This document shows, piece after piece, positions 1 to 9,381 of a stretch of DNA of 64,000 nt; the stretch's first letter is position 1; every line of letters begins with the position of its first letter. The notes beneath the pieces are model-generated. The model was not told where the DNA came from, did no database searches, and worked only from the letters and a program-made list of their open reading frames with translations. Location of the stretch: contig NZ_BSTQ01000013.1 of NCBI RefSeq assembly GCF_030269605.1, positions 186,001 through 250,000 of the forward strand, written 5' to 3'. Position numbers and translations under genes: made by a program. This stretch comes from Lentzea sp. NBRC 105346 (GTDB lineage Bacteria; Actinomycetota; Actinomycetes; Mycobacteriales; Pseudonocardiaceae).

Positions 1-2
1 TG

Positions 3-113
3 GCGATCATCGGCTGGAGATTCCTGGGTGAGCACCTCAACCCGACGATGATCGCCGGGCTCGCGCTGGTGATCGCGGGCGTGGTCACCCTGGAGATCGG
101 GAGGATCCACTGA
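3..113 (+). CDS. SMR-type multidrug efflux pump, C-terminal end only
   Basis: Only the last 36 codons are in the window; the start lies before base 1. The readable tail (GWRFLGE, then a hydrophobic helix ending in EIGRIH) resembles the fourth membrane helix of small multidrug resistance proteins (EmrE, QacE, SugE). In that family four-helix dimers in the inner membrane exchange protons for cationic drugs. Its TGA stop overlaps the proposed CTG start of the TetR gene, so the two are probably translated together, and a TetR regulator beside an SMR pump is a familiar pair. The family call rests on this short tail alone. Confidence 0.6.
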   Translation, partial: AIIGWRFLGEHLNPTMIAGLALVIAGVVTLEIGRIH

Positions 114-652
114 GTACAGAGGTCGACGGGCGGAAGCTGCGCGGCGAACGGCGGCGCCGCGCGATCCTCGAGGCGACGCTGCGGGTGATCGAACGCGACG
201 GCGTGGGCGGGGTGACCCATCGTTCGGTCGCGCGCGAGGCGGACGTGCCCCCGACTTCGCCCACCTACTACTACGCGACGCTGGACGACCTGCTGATCGC
301 GACCCTGGTGTGGTCGGCCGAGCACCTGTGCGGCGAGATGCTGCGAATGATCGAGTCGAGTCCGCGCGAGATCGCCGAGTTCCTGGCGCGCGCTCTCGAC
401 GAGGACCGCGGCCGCACGCTCGCCGAGTACGAGCTGTACCTGCTCGCCACCCGGCGGCCGGAGCTGCGGCCCGCCGCCCGGCGGTGGATCGACCTCGCCT
501 TCGAGACCGTGCGACCGGCGAACCCGGTGTGGTTCAAGGTGGTGCTCGCCGCGGTCGACGGTCTGCTCATCCAGGGCCTGCTGGCCGACGCACCACCCAC
601 GGCGGACGAGCTGGAGCCAATCGTGTCCTTCTTGATCCGCGACCGCGACTGA
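110..652 (+). CDS. TetR/AcrR family transcriptional regulator (probable CTG start)
   Basis: About 180 residues. The helix-turn-helix spans residues 14-60 (RAILEATLRVI, then HRSVAREADVPPTSPTYYY), followed by an all-helical ligand and dimer domain. The first GTG, at 185, would remove the first DNA-binding helix, so the start must be further upstream. In frame there is no ATG, GTG or TTG between base 62 and 185, but a CTG at 110 sits five bases after a GGAGG ribosome site (100-104) and overlaps the stop of the SMR gene as CTGA. It probably represses the adjacent pump. The family call is firm; the CTG start is inference. Confidence 0.82.
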   Translation: MSTEVDGRKLRGERRRRAILEATLRVIERDGVGGVTHRSVAREADVPPTSPTYYYATLDDLLIATLVWSAEHLCGEMLRMIESSPREIAEFLARALDEDRGRTLAEYELYLLATRRPELRPAARRWIDLAFETVRPANPVWFKVVLAAVDGLLIQGLLADAPPTADELEPIVSFLIRDRD

Positions 653-672
653 CGCGGCGGGACAATGGGTTC

Positions 673-1242
673 ATGGCGTTCACGCGGCGGGAGAACTGGA
701 CGGTGGAGTGCGGCGTCGGCACGCAGTCGATGCTCGCCGCACTGTTCGTTCGCGACACTCTGGCGCTTTCCGTGGACACCACGCCCGACCTTCCCGGCCT
801 CGACCCCGGTGTGCCGGTGATCGTGCCGCCCGGCGTCGACCGGGCCGCGGCCGCGCGCGACTGGCCGGGTTGGTGGACCGAGGTCCTGGAGGACGCGCGG
901 GCCGAGGAACCCGAGCGCGTGCACGACGTGGCCGACACGAACTCGCTGCTGACCCGTCCCGCGTTGCGCGACGCCGTGCTCGCGTTGCGCGACGACTTCT
1001 ACCGGTACCGCGGTACGCCCACCGGCCGTCCGCCGCTGCCCGTCGGCGATGTGGTGCGCGCCGTCGAGTCACGTCTGGGCCGGCCGGTCCGGCCGTTCCG
1101 GCTGGTGATCAACGAGGTGCCGGTCCGCGGGTACGTGTGGGAGCGCATCGCACCCGGTCACGTGGTGGCGTCCACGGCCTGTCTGCACGACCCGTCGCGC
1201 TCGGCGCCGCGGCTGCGCGCGGTCGTCGAGGACCTCGCGTAG
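673..1242 (+). CDS. Conserved hypothetical protein, 189 aa
   Basis: I do not recognise this protein. It starts at an ATG 20 bases after the TetR gene, so it may be read from the same transcript. The product has no signal peptide, membrane helix or obvious catalytic motif. It is rich in Arg, Pro and Val, with a WTVECGVGTQ segment near the N-terminus. The open frame continues well upstream of 673, but that part only mirrors the TetR gene in another frame. It ends 74 bases before the next gene. Confidence 0.6.
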   Translation: MAFTRRENWTVECGVGTQSMLAALFVRDTLALSVDTTPDLPGLDPGVPVIVPPGVDRAAAARDWPGWWTEVLEDARAEEPERVHDVADTNSLLTRPALRDAVLALRDDFYRYRGTPTGRPPLPVGDVVRAVESRLGRPVRPFRLVINEVPVRGYVWERIAPGHVVASTACLHDPSRSAPRLRAVVEDLA

Positions 1243-1303
1243 TAGGGGTAACCCCCGTATCGGATCGGGGGCTTTCCCTGGTGATTCGACGGTGCCGTCC
1301 CAA

Positions 1304-1309
1304 TAGCGT
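1304..1309 (+). promoter_or_regulatory. -10 box of a probable leaderless promoter
   Basis: TAGCGT lies seven bases before the ATG at 1317. The distance puts the transcript start at or next to the start codon, and no purine-rich ribosome site is visible. The same layout recurs before at least seven other genes in this window. Confidence 0.45.
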
Positions 1310-1316
1310 TGACGCC

Positions 1317-2147
1317 ATGGTGGTGAGGACAGCAGTGGTGATGGCGGCTCTGGCGCTGGGGCTCTCGGCCTGCGGGATCCGCTTCGTGGAGCACGCGTTC
1401 GAGGACGACAAGGCGGTCTCCGACAAGATCGAGTCTGTCGTCATCCAGACCGGGTCGGGCAACGTGTCGATCCGCTACACCGAGGGGACGACGCAGACGA
1501 CGATCCACCGCCGGGTCACGCACCGCCGGGACCAGAAGCCGGAGGGGGAGACGCACAAGGTCGACGGCAAGGTCCTGACGCTCAACGACTGTGGCAACGA
1601 CTGCTCGGTCGACTACCAGGTCAACCTGCCGTCGAAGGAAGTCAAGGTGGGCGGCACCGTGGGCTCCGGCGACGTCACCGTCGAGGGCCTGGCCGAGGTG
1701 GACGTCAACGCGGGTTCGGGTCACGTGATCGCGCGGCATGTCGGGGGGAAGGTCCGGATCGACGCCAGCTCCGGTGACGTGGTGGTCGAGGACGCGAAGG
1801 GGGACGTGACCGCGCACGTCGGGTCTGGCCACGCGCGGCTGCAGGACATCAAGGGAAAGACGACCGTCGATTCCGGGTCCGGCGACATCTCCGGCAGCGG
1901 CATCGACAACGACGTCAACGTCATCGCCCACTCCGGCCACGTCGAGCTGCGGATGGTGTCCAAGCGGACGGTCCGGGCGGAGACCGGGTCCGGCGACATC
2001 ATCCTGCGGGTGCCGGACGGTCCCTACAAGGTCGACACCGAGTCCGGCAGCGGCGACAAGCACATCGACATCGCCACCGACCCGAACGCCACCACGGTGC
2101 TCAACCTCCGCGCCGGCTCCGGCAACATCACCGTCAGCCCCGCCTGA
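1317..2147 (+). CDS. Lipoprotein with DUF4097-like repeat domain
   Basis: 276 aa. A lipoprotein signal peptide runs over residues 1-19 with lipobox LSAC, so the mature protein should be fixed to the outer face of the cell membrane. From about residue 44 the chain is built from strands punctuated by a repeated S-G-(D/H/N) turn every 17-25 residues. This is typical of DUF4097/adhesin-like beta-solenoid proteins, whose function is not settled. The turn residue alternates D, H, D, H, D, H, D through the middle of the protein. A CGNDCSVDY segment around residue 100 could form a disulfide. It is monocistronic, ending in a strong hairpin. Confidence 0.75.
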   Translation: MVVRTAVVMAALALGLSACGIRFVEHAFEDDKAVSDKIESVVIQTGSGNVSIRYTEGTTQTTIHRRVTHRRDQKPEGETHKVDGKVLTLNDCGNDCSVDYQVNLPSKEVKVGGTVGSGDVTVEGLAEVDVNAGSGHVIARHVGGKVRIDASSGDVVVEDAKGDVTAHVGSGHARLQDIKGKTTVDSGSGDISGSGIDNDVNVIAHSGHVELRMVSKRTVRAETGSGDIILRVPDGPYKVDTESGSGDKHIDIATDPNATTVLNLRAGSGNITVSPA

Positions 2148-2159
2148 CCTGCAGTGCCG

Positions 2160-2204
2160 TGAAGGGCACCATCACGACGCCAGACGCCGTGATGGTGCCC
2201 TTCA
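2160..2204. terminator. Long perfect hairpin, likely terminator
   Basis: A 17-base left arm (2160-2176) pairs without mismatch to 2188-2204 around an 11-base loop. There is no U tract, as is usual in actinomycetes. It lies 12 bases after the lipoprotein stop. It resembles the hairpins at 13507-13563 and 43291-43343. Confidence 0.7.
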
Positions 2205-2270
2205 TGGTGTTCCGGATCACTTCCGGCCGGGAACATCGGGCGGCTGGTGCCCGTTGAGACAGGCAGAAAG

Positions 2271-2291
2271 CTTGAGTCGAGTGGACTCAAC
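2271..2291. promoter_or_regulatory. HspR operator (HAIR), distal site of dnaK
   Basis: CTTGAGT, seven bases, then ACTCAAC: a match to the HAIR consensus CTTGAGT-N7-ACTCAAG with one changed base. HspR bound here blocks dnaK transcription in other actinomycetes. It lies 64 bases before dnaK and 18 bases before a second copy. Confidence 0.9.
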
Positions 2292-2309
2292 TCTGGGTGG
2301 CCTGGCAAA

Positions 2310-2330
2310 CTTGAGCCAGCACCACTCAAC
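2310..2330. promoter_or_regulatory. HspR operator (HAIR), proximal site of dnaK
   Basis: CTTGAGC, seven bases, then ACTCAAC, two changes from the HAIR consensus. It sits 24 bases before the dnaK start. With the distal copy it forms a tandem operator, the usual arrangement for co-operative HspR repression. Confidence 0.88.
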
Positions 2331-2354
2331 AAGTACTAGCGGAAGGAACTCCAA

Positions 2355-4201
<1,847 letters not shown>

Positions 4202-4205
<4 letters not shown>

Positions 4206-4837
4206 CCGAGCCGAGGCACGCCGCTCCGGACCACCCGGCACCGGGTACTCCCGGTGAGGAGCCTCAGGTGGTCGTGCGCGACCGGCGCCGGATCGACCCC
4301 GAGTCGGGGGAGGTCCGGCAGCCGGAAGCCGAGACCGCCGAGGTGGTCACCGACGAACCGGTCGTTGTGGGCGACGACGTGGCCGCCGAGCTGAAGACGC
4401 AGCTCGACGAGCGCACCGCCGACCTGCAGCGGCTCACCGCCGAGTACGCGAACTACCGCAAGCGGGTGGAACGCGACCGCGACGTGGTGATCAACAACGC
4501 CAAGGCGCAGGTGGCCGGCGAGCTGCTGGCCGTCCTGGACGACATCGAGCGGGCCGCCGCGCACGGCGACCTGACCGGTGCCTTCAAGGCCGTGGCGGAC
4601 AAGCTCGTCAGCACGCTGCAGAAGACCGGCCTGGAGCCGTTCGCGCACGAGGGCGAGGCGTTCGACCCGTCGGTGCACGAGGCGGTGCAGCACAGCACCT
4701 CCCCGGACGTCGACGGACCGACCGTCACCGCCGTGCTCCGGCGCGGGTACCGGTTCGGTGAGAAGCTCGTCCGGCCCGCGCTCGTCGCGGTAACGGATCA
4801 CGAGCCTGCTCCCGCTGTAGCAGAAGAGAACTCGTGA
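4202..4837 (+). CDS. grpE: Nucleotide exchange factor GrpE
   Basis: 211 aa. GrpE dimers release ADP from DnaK and act as a thermosensor in the chaperone cycle. The first 60 or so residues are Pro/Glu-rich and look unstructured. A long coiled coil follows (about 62-115, containing YANYRKRVERDRD), then the beta-rich C-terminal domain with the family segment VHEAVQH. The GTG start overlaps the dnaK stop (GTGA), giving translational coupling. The stop codon lies just inside the left arm of the large palindrome that separates this gene from dnaJ. Confidence 0.97.
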
Positions 4838-4933
4838 TTTCCTGTCGGTGATCCGAGATCCGTTTTCGCCGCCGGAGCCTGCGGAGGCCGCGAAACCGAG
4901 CTCGGATCACCGACCTCGCCGAGGAAATCACGA
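4832..4933. repeat. Nested inverted repeat between grpE and dnaJ
   Basis: Two concentric arm pairs are visible. The outer 12-base arms (4832-4843 and 4922-4933) are perfect complements, and the inner 12-base arms (4846-4857 and 4901-4912) are also perfect. The centre (about 4863-4895) can form a GC-rich hairpin. The outer right arm is displaced by a nine-base bulge. The element covers the grpE stop and most of the 144-base gap to dnaJ. It could be a transcript-processing or attenuation structure, or a mobile palindromic repeat. Confidence 0.75.
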
Positions 4934-4981
4934 CCCGCGCCGGAGGCGCGGCAATCCGACACTGAGGGGAGGAGACGTCCG

Positions 4982-6151
4982 GTGAGTTCGAGGGACTGGA
5001 TCGAAAAGGACTTCTACCGCGAGCTGGGCGTCTCCTCCGACGCCTCGCAGGACGAGATCAAGAAGGCGTACCGCAAGCTCGCCCGCGAGCTGCACCCGGA
5101 CGCCAACCCCGGCGACGCCAAGGCCGAGGCGCGGTTCAAGGCCGTGTCCGAGGCTCACGGCGTGCTGTCCGATCCCGCGAAGCGCAAGCAGTACGACGAG
5201 GCCCGCCGCCTGTTCGCGGGCGGCGGCTTCCCCGGCGGGTTCGGCGCCGGCGCGGGCGGGTTCGACGTGAACGACCTGTTCGGCCGGGCCGCCTCCCAGG
5301 GTGCCCAGGGCGGCATGGGCGGTCTCGGCGACCTGCTCGGCGGCCTGTTCAACCGCCGTGGCGGCGGCACCGCGTCCAGTGCGACCCGCCCGCGCCGCGG
5401 CGAGGACGTCGAGACCGACGTCCGCATCGACTTCACCGAGGCGGTGCGCGGCGCGACCGTGCCGCTGCGCCTGTCCTCCCCCGCGACCTGCGGCACCTGC
5501 AACGGTTCCGGCGCCAAGCCCGGCACCACGCCACACGTCTGCGCCACGTGCGCCGGCTCGGGCCTGGTGACCCGCAGCCAGGGTGCCTTCGCGTTCAGCG
5601 AGCCGTGCCGCGACTGCCGCGGCACCGGTCGCATCATCGACGAACCGTGCCCCGAGTGCGGCGGCGAGGGCGTCAGCACCAAGACCCGCAAGCTGACCGT
5701 CCGCATCCCCTCCGGGGTCGACGACGGCCAGCGCATCCGGCTGGCCGGGCAGGGCGAACCGGGCCGCAACGGCGGTCCGGCCGGCGACCTGTTCGTCCGC
5801 GTGCACGTCAACCCGCACCGCGTCTTCGGCCGCGACGGCAAGAACCTGACCCTGCGGGTGCCGGTCACCTACCCCGAACTCGCGCTGGGCACGACGTTGA
5901 CGGTGCCGACGCTCGACGGCAAGGTGACCTTGAAGGTGCCCGCCGGAACGGCCAGCGGGCGCGTGCTGCGCGCTCGTGGCAAGGGCATCACGCGCAAGGA
6001 CGGCTCCTCGGGCGATCTGCTGATCACCCTGGAGGTCGCCGTGCCCCAGAACCTCGACTCGAAGGCCCGTGACGCGCTGGAGGCCTACGCCAAGGCGACC
6101 GCCGACCACGACCCGCGCGCCGACCTGAACGCCCTGCTCGAGGGGAGGTAG
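4982..6151 (+). CDS. dnaJ: Chaperone DnaJ (Hsp40, type I)
   Basis: 389 aa. DnaJ delivers unfolded protein to DnaK and stimulates its ATPase. The J domain covers residues 9-75 with the essential HPD at about 38-40. A Gly/Phe-rich linker follows (about 77-130). The zinc-binding domain (about 169-235) carries all four CxxCxGxG-type repeats (CGTCNGSG, CATCAGSG, CRDCRGTG, CPECGGEG), and then come the C-terminal substrate domains. The GTG start follows a strong GGGGAGGAG ribosome site. This is the operon copy next to hspR (DnaJ1 type in actinomycetes). The hspR start follows two bases after its stop. Confidence 0.97.
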   Translation: MSSRDWIEKDFYRELGVSSDASQDEIKKAYRKLARELHPDANPGDAKAEARFKAVSEAHGVLSDPAKRKQYDEARRLFAGGGFPGGFGAGAGGFDVNDLFGRAASQGAQGGMGGLGDLLGGLFNRRGGGTASSATRPRRGEDVETDVRIDFTEAVRGATVPLRLSSPATCGTCNGSGAKPGTTPHVCATCAGSGLVTRSQGAFAFSEPCRDCRGTGRIIDEPCPECGGEGVSTKTRKLTVRIPSGVDDGQRIRLAGQGEPGRNGGPAGDLFVRVHVNPHRVFGRDGKNLTLRVPVTYPELALGTTLTVPTLDGKVTLKVPAGTASGRVLRARGKGITRKDGSSGDLLITLEVAVPQNLDSKARDALEAYAKATADHDPRADLNALLEGR

Positions 6152-6153
6152 CC

Positions 6154-6582
6154 GTGAGCTTCCCGTTCCCGCCCGGCACCAACGAGGACACGCCGTTCTT
6201 CGTGATCTCCGTGGCCGCGCAGCTGTCCGGCCTGCACGCGCAGACCCTGCGGACCTACGACCGCATGGGCCTGGTGTCGCCGGGGCGGACCTCCGGTGGC
6301 GGGCGGCGGTACTCGATGCGCGACATCGTGCTGCTGCGCGAGGTGCAGCGTCTCTCCCAGGAGGAGGGCGTCAACCTCGCCGGGATCAAGCGGATCATCG
6401 AGCTGGAGAACGAGGTCGACGCGCTGCGGGCTCGCGTAGTGGAGCTCTCGCAGGAGCTGGCCAACGCGCTGGCGACCGCGGAGCAGACGGCGGCGAACGT
6501 GCACGCCTCCTACCGCCGTGACCTGGTGCCGCTGCGCCAGGAGACGTCGATCGTCGTCTGGAAACCGAAGCCCCGGAAGTAG
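6154..6582 (+). CDS. hspR: Heat-shock repressor HspR (MerR family)
   Basis: 142 aa. HspR binds HAIR sequences, usually with DnaK as co-repressor, and so links chaperone demand to expression. The MerR-type winged helix lies at about residues 12-80 (ISVAAQLSGLHAQTLRTYDR, then RTSGGGRRYSMRDI). A leucine-heptad helix follows (residues 85-120) and then a basic tail ending VVWKPKPRK. GTG start, two bases after dnaJ. Its targets in this window are the two sites before dnaK and one before clpB, so it represses its own operon. Confidence 0.96.
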   Translation: MSFPFPPGTNEDTPFFVISVAAQLSGLHAQTLRTYDRMGLVSPGRTSGGGRRYSMRDIVLLREVQRLSQEEGVNLAGIKRIIELENEVDALRARVVELSQELANALATAEQTAANVHASYRRDLVPLRQETSIVVWKPKPRK

Positions 6583-6602
6583 CGAGCGTTCATACTGCTC
6601 CG

Positions 6603-6851
6603 GTGCACACCACTGGGGGCGGTTGGCGAGTGTGCCTGATCAACGACGACGTGAACACGTTCGCCGTGGTCAGGTTCCTGATGATGAGGTTGTGCGGTCA
6701 CGACGCCGCCGGGTCGCTGAGTGTCGCCAACGCGGTGCACACGTCCGGTTCGGCCGACATCGCGACCTACGAGGCGCAGCAGCAGGCCGAAGAACTCGTG
6801 GCCGTGCTCCAGCGGCACGGGCTGCGGGCCGCGGTGCGGAGGCCGTCATGA
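6603..6851 (+). CDS. ClpS-like adaptor protein, divergent
   Basis: 82 aa, GTG start 20 bases after hspR. The chain WRVCLINDDVNTFAVV, then AVHTSGSADIATYEAQQQAEEL, lines up along its length with ClpS, the adaptor that delivers N-degron substrates to ClpA/ClpC. The paired Asp of NDD and the His of the VH motif, both part of the N-degron pocket in ClpS, are kept. The usual TPMEF stretch is replaced, and the position matching the gatekeeper Met is Phe, so specificity may differ. It overlaps the next gene by four bases; ClpS followed by DUF2017 is a known actinomycete pair. It is probably a paralog of a standard clpS elsewhere. Confidence 0.72.
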   Translation: MHTTGGGWRVCLINDDVNTFAVVRFLMMRLCGHDAAGSLSVANAVHTSGSADIATYEAQQQAEELVAVLQRHGLRAAVRRPS

Positions 6852-7369
6852 CGGAGTCGGTCTTCCTCGACCACTTCGACGCGGTCGTCGGCGGCGACGG
6901 CGTGCTGGTCCGCATGTCCGAGAACGTCGCCACGACGTTCGGGTTCCACTTCGACGAGCTGATCCGGCTGCTGGACACCGGCGAACCGCCGGACATTCGC
7001 ATCGGCCTGTTCAGACGGCGCCCCAAGCTCGACGACGTGCTGCGCAAGTTGTTCCCCGACGTTTACCGCGACCGAGCCGACTCGGACGACTTTCGCAGCA
7101 GGCACGCCGCGCTGCTCAGGGATTGCGCGGCGATTCGCCGGGTGCGGGCGAGGTTCGGCGAGAGCACGCTGCTCGTGGTGCCGCACCCCGAGGTCGTCGA
7201 ATGGGTGCAGGTCACCGCGTTGCTGCGCAACTTTCACCTGGTTCGCTGCGGGCAGCAGTGCGCCACCGTCATCTGGTGCAAGCACGTGCTGGAGCAGCTG
7301 GTGCTCGCGGTGGAGCCCCACCTCGACTGCGGATGCGGCGGCACGGGGCACCACCCGCAGTACGGCTAA
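6848..7369 (+). CDS. DUF2017-like protein paired with the ClpS homolog
   Basis: 173 aa; the ATG overlaps the ClpS-like stop (ATGA). The central region KLDDVLRKLFPDVYRDRADS followed by SRHAALLRD resembles the DUF2017 family, in which a LLPDAYRDD-like segment is characteristic and which commonly follows clpS in actinomycetes. The function of DUF2017 is unknown. The C-terminal half contains several Cys and a final HLDCGCGGTGHH segment that could bind metal. No membrane helix or signal peptide. It converges on the methyltransferase gene, with the two coding ends overlapping by four bases. Confidence 0.62.
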   Translation: MTESVFLDHFDAVVGGDGVLVRMSENVATTFGFHFDELIRLLDTGEPPDIRIGLFRRRPKLDDVLRKLFPDVYRDRADSDDFRSRHAALLRDCAAIRRVRARFGESTLLVVPHPEVVEWVQVTALLRNFHLVRCGQQCATVIWCKHVLEQLVLAVEPHLDCGCGGTGHHPQYG

Positions 7370-7983
7370 CGCTTGCGCGCCAGCAGGAACCCCTGCGGCG
7401 AGGCCTCTTTCGCGTCCGGGTCGCGGACCAGCATCGCGACCTCCTCGAACCCGGCGTCGCGCACTATCGACACAGCCGTGTCGACCGGCCACCGGTAGAC
7501 GTCCAGGGCCACCGGGTGGCCGTAGGCGTGCTCGAGGCGTACGTGCTCGTTGCCGACCTTGAAAGCCACCAGCAGGTGACCGCCCGGCTCCAGCACCCGC
7601 GCGAACTCCGCGAAGGCCGAGGGCAGCAGCGGCATCGGCGTGTGGACCAGCGAGTACCACGCCAGGGCGCCCGCGAGCGAGCCGTCGGCGTGCGGCAGTT
7701 CGAACAGTGAGCCGACGTCGAAGCTCAGGTCCGGGTGCTCGCGCCTGGCAGCCGCGATCATGCCCGGTGACAGGTCGATGCCCGACACCTCGACGCCCAG
7801 GTCGTGCAGGTGGGCGCTCACCCGGCCGGGGCCGCACCCGATGTCGGCCACCGGGCCCGTGGCCAGTGCCGCGAACGTCGACAGCACGGCGCGGTCGAAC
7901 GGCTTGTCCGCCAGTTCGTCGCGCAGCAGTTCGGCGTAGGAGTCCGCGACCCGGTCGTAGGACTCCCTGACCTGCTCAGTCAA
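7366..7983 (-). CDS. Class I SAM-dependent methyltransferase
   Basis: 205 aa. A Rossmann-type methyltransferase with SAM motif I VADIGCGPG at about residues 65-73, an acidic motif II (VSGIDLSPGM) and the family pattern ARVLEPGGHLLVAF further on. The N-terminal YDRVADSYAELL is typical of the Methyltransf_11/25 group acting on small molecules. The substrate cannot be read from sequence. The start overlaps the end of the flavohemoglobin gene by eight bases, so both are probably on one minus-strand transcript. Confidence 0.85.
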   Translation of the reverse strand: MTEQVRESYDRVADSYAELLRDELADKPFDRAVLSTFAALATGPVADIGCGPGRVSAHLHDLGVEVSGIDLSPGMIAAARREHPDLSFDVGSLFELPHADGSLAGALAWYSLVHTPMPLLPSAFAEFARVLEPGGHLLVAFKVGNEHVRLEHAYGHPVALDVYRWPVDTAVSIVRDAGFEEVAMLVRDPDAKEASPQGFLLARKR

Positions 7984-9151
7984 GGGTGAAGGGGTCGTAC
8001 TTGATGCGGTCCAGCGGCGTTCCCGCGACGAGCATGCGGGACACCGTCGAGCGGATCATGGCGGGCGAGCCGCACACCAGCACGTCCCGTTCCTCCCACG
8101 CGCCGTAGCGGGTGACCACGTCGGCCAGGGTGCCCTGCTCGACGCCACGGGCGCCGGGGTCGGACTCCAGAACCGGGACGACGGTAAGCCACGGGTTGGT
8201 CGTGGCGATCCGCTGGAGGTTGTCCAGGTCGTAGAGGTCCTCGCGGGTTCGGCCGCCGTAGAACAGGTGGACGCGCGGGTTCTCGCCGAACTGGGCCATC
8301 TCGTCGATGATCGCGTGCATCGGGGCGACACCCGTGCCGCCGGCCACCATGAGGATGTCCGTGCCGTTGGTGCGGTCCACCGACAGCCGGCCCATCGGCG
8401 GGCCGATGCGCCACGTGTCGCCGGCCTGCGTGTGGCCCACTACGGACCTCGACACCCAGCCGCCGTCGACCGACCTGATGTGGAACTCGATGACCCCGTC
8501 CTCACGCGGCGCGTTGGCCGGTGAGTAGTAGCGCCACAAGCGCTTGCGCTGCGGGGTCTCGACCGACAGGTACTGGCCGGCGCGGTAGGACACCGGGTGG
8601 TCCGGCTGCAGGCGCACGACGGCGAGGTCCCACGACACGCGCTGGTGTTCGAGCACCGTGGCGTGCCAGTAGGCCGGTCCGTTGTCGGCCTCGGCGGCCT
8701 CCTGCATGGCGCGGGCCATGATCGTGTACGCCTCGGCCCAGGCCATCTCGACCTTGGGCGTCCACGCGGCACCGGCGAACTTCTTCACGGCCGACAGCAG
8801 GGCGGTGCCGACGGCCTCGTAGTGGCTGCTGACCACGCCGAACTTGCGGTGGTCACGGCCGAGTTGGCGGAGGAAGGGGATGAGGTCGTCCGGGCGGTCC
8901 ACCATCTGCACCACGTGCACGAGGGCGCGCAGCAGGCGGCTGCGCTGCACCTCCATGTTCGCGGGGAACATCTCGCGGGTGGCGGGCGACAAGGAGAAGA
9001 GCATGCCGTAGAAGAACTTCGCCACTTCCTCGGCATGCGGCTCGACCACCGCGAAGCTTTCCCGGATCATGCGCACCATTGCGGTGACGCCGGGTGGCGG
9101 TTCACGGTGTGGCGGGGTGGGGATGGGGCTCAGCACAGCGTTCGCAGTCAT
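7976..9151 (-). CDS. Flavohemoglobin, probable nitric oxide dioxygenase
   Basis: 391 aa, the family length. An N-terminal globin domain (about 20-150) is followed by an FAD-binding domain (about 165-265; RYYSPANAPR matches the flavin-binding RxYS motif) and an NAD(P)H-binding domain (GGTGVAP near 290). The family oxidises NO to nitrate with O2 and NAD(P)H. The segment GRDHRKFGV probably contains the proximal haem His. Only part of the classical distal pocket pattern is evident, so it may be of the divergent actinobacterial type rather than a strict Hmp. The methyltransferase follows in the same operon. I do not see a convincing NsrR-type site upstream. Confidence 0.88.
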   Translation of the reverse strand: MTANAVLSPIPTPPHREPPPGVTAMVRMIRESFAVVEPHAEEVAKFFYGMLFSLSPATREMFPANMEVQRSRLLRALVHVVQMVDRPDDLIPFLRQLGRDHRKFGVVSSHYEAVGTALLSAVKKFAGAAWTPKVEMAWAEAYTIMARAMQEAAEADNGPAYWHATVLEHQRVSWDLAVVRLQPDHPVSYRAGQYLSVETPQRKRLWRYYSPANAPREDGVIEFHIRSVDGGWVSRSVVGHTQAGDTWRIGPPMGRLSVDRTNGTDILMVAGGTGVAPMHAIIDEMAQFGENPRVHLFYGGRTREDLYDLDNLQRIATTNPWLTVVPVLESDPGARGVEQGTLADVVTRYGAWEERDVLVCGSPAMIRSTVSRMLVAGTPLDRIKYDPFTLD

Positions 9152-9381
9152 GGTCCGCGCGCAGTCTCCACGTTCTCACTGGCGCCAGCAAGGCGCGACA
9201 GTCCTCGTCAAGCATCCGTCCCCCGACAGGGTGGACAGTAACCCGTCAAACAGGGTTGTGGGTCCTTGATGCCACCTTCGAGTGCTCTATGACTACCCTC
9301 CGCAACTGATTGATACCGCAACCGAGCGAATATGCCGTCCGAGAAGTACCTTGATCGAGCCTTGCATGCGACCCTCACGCG

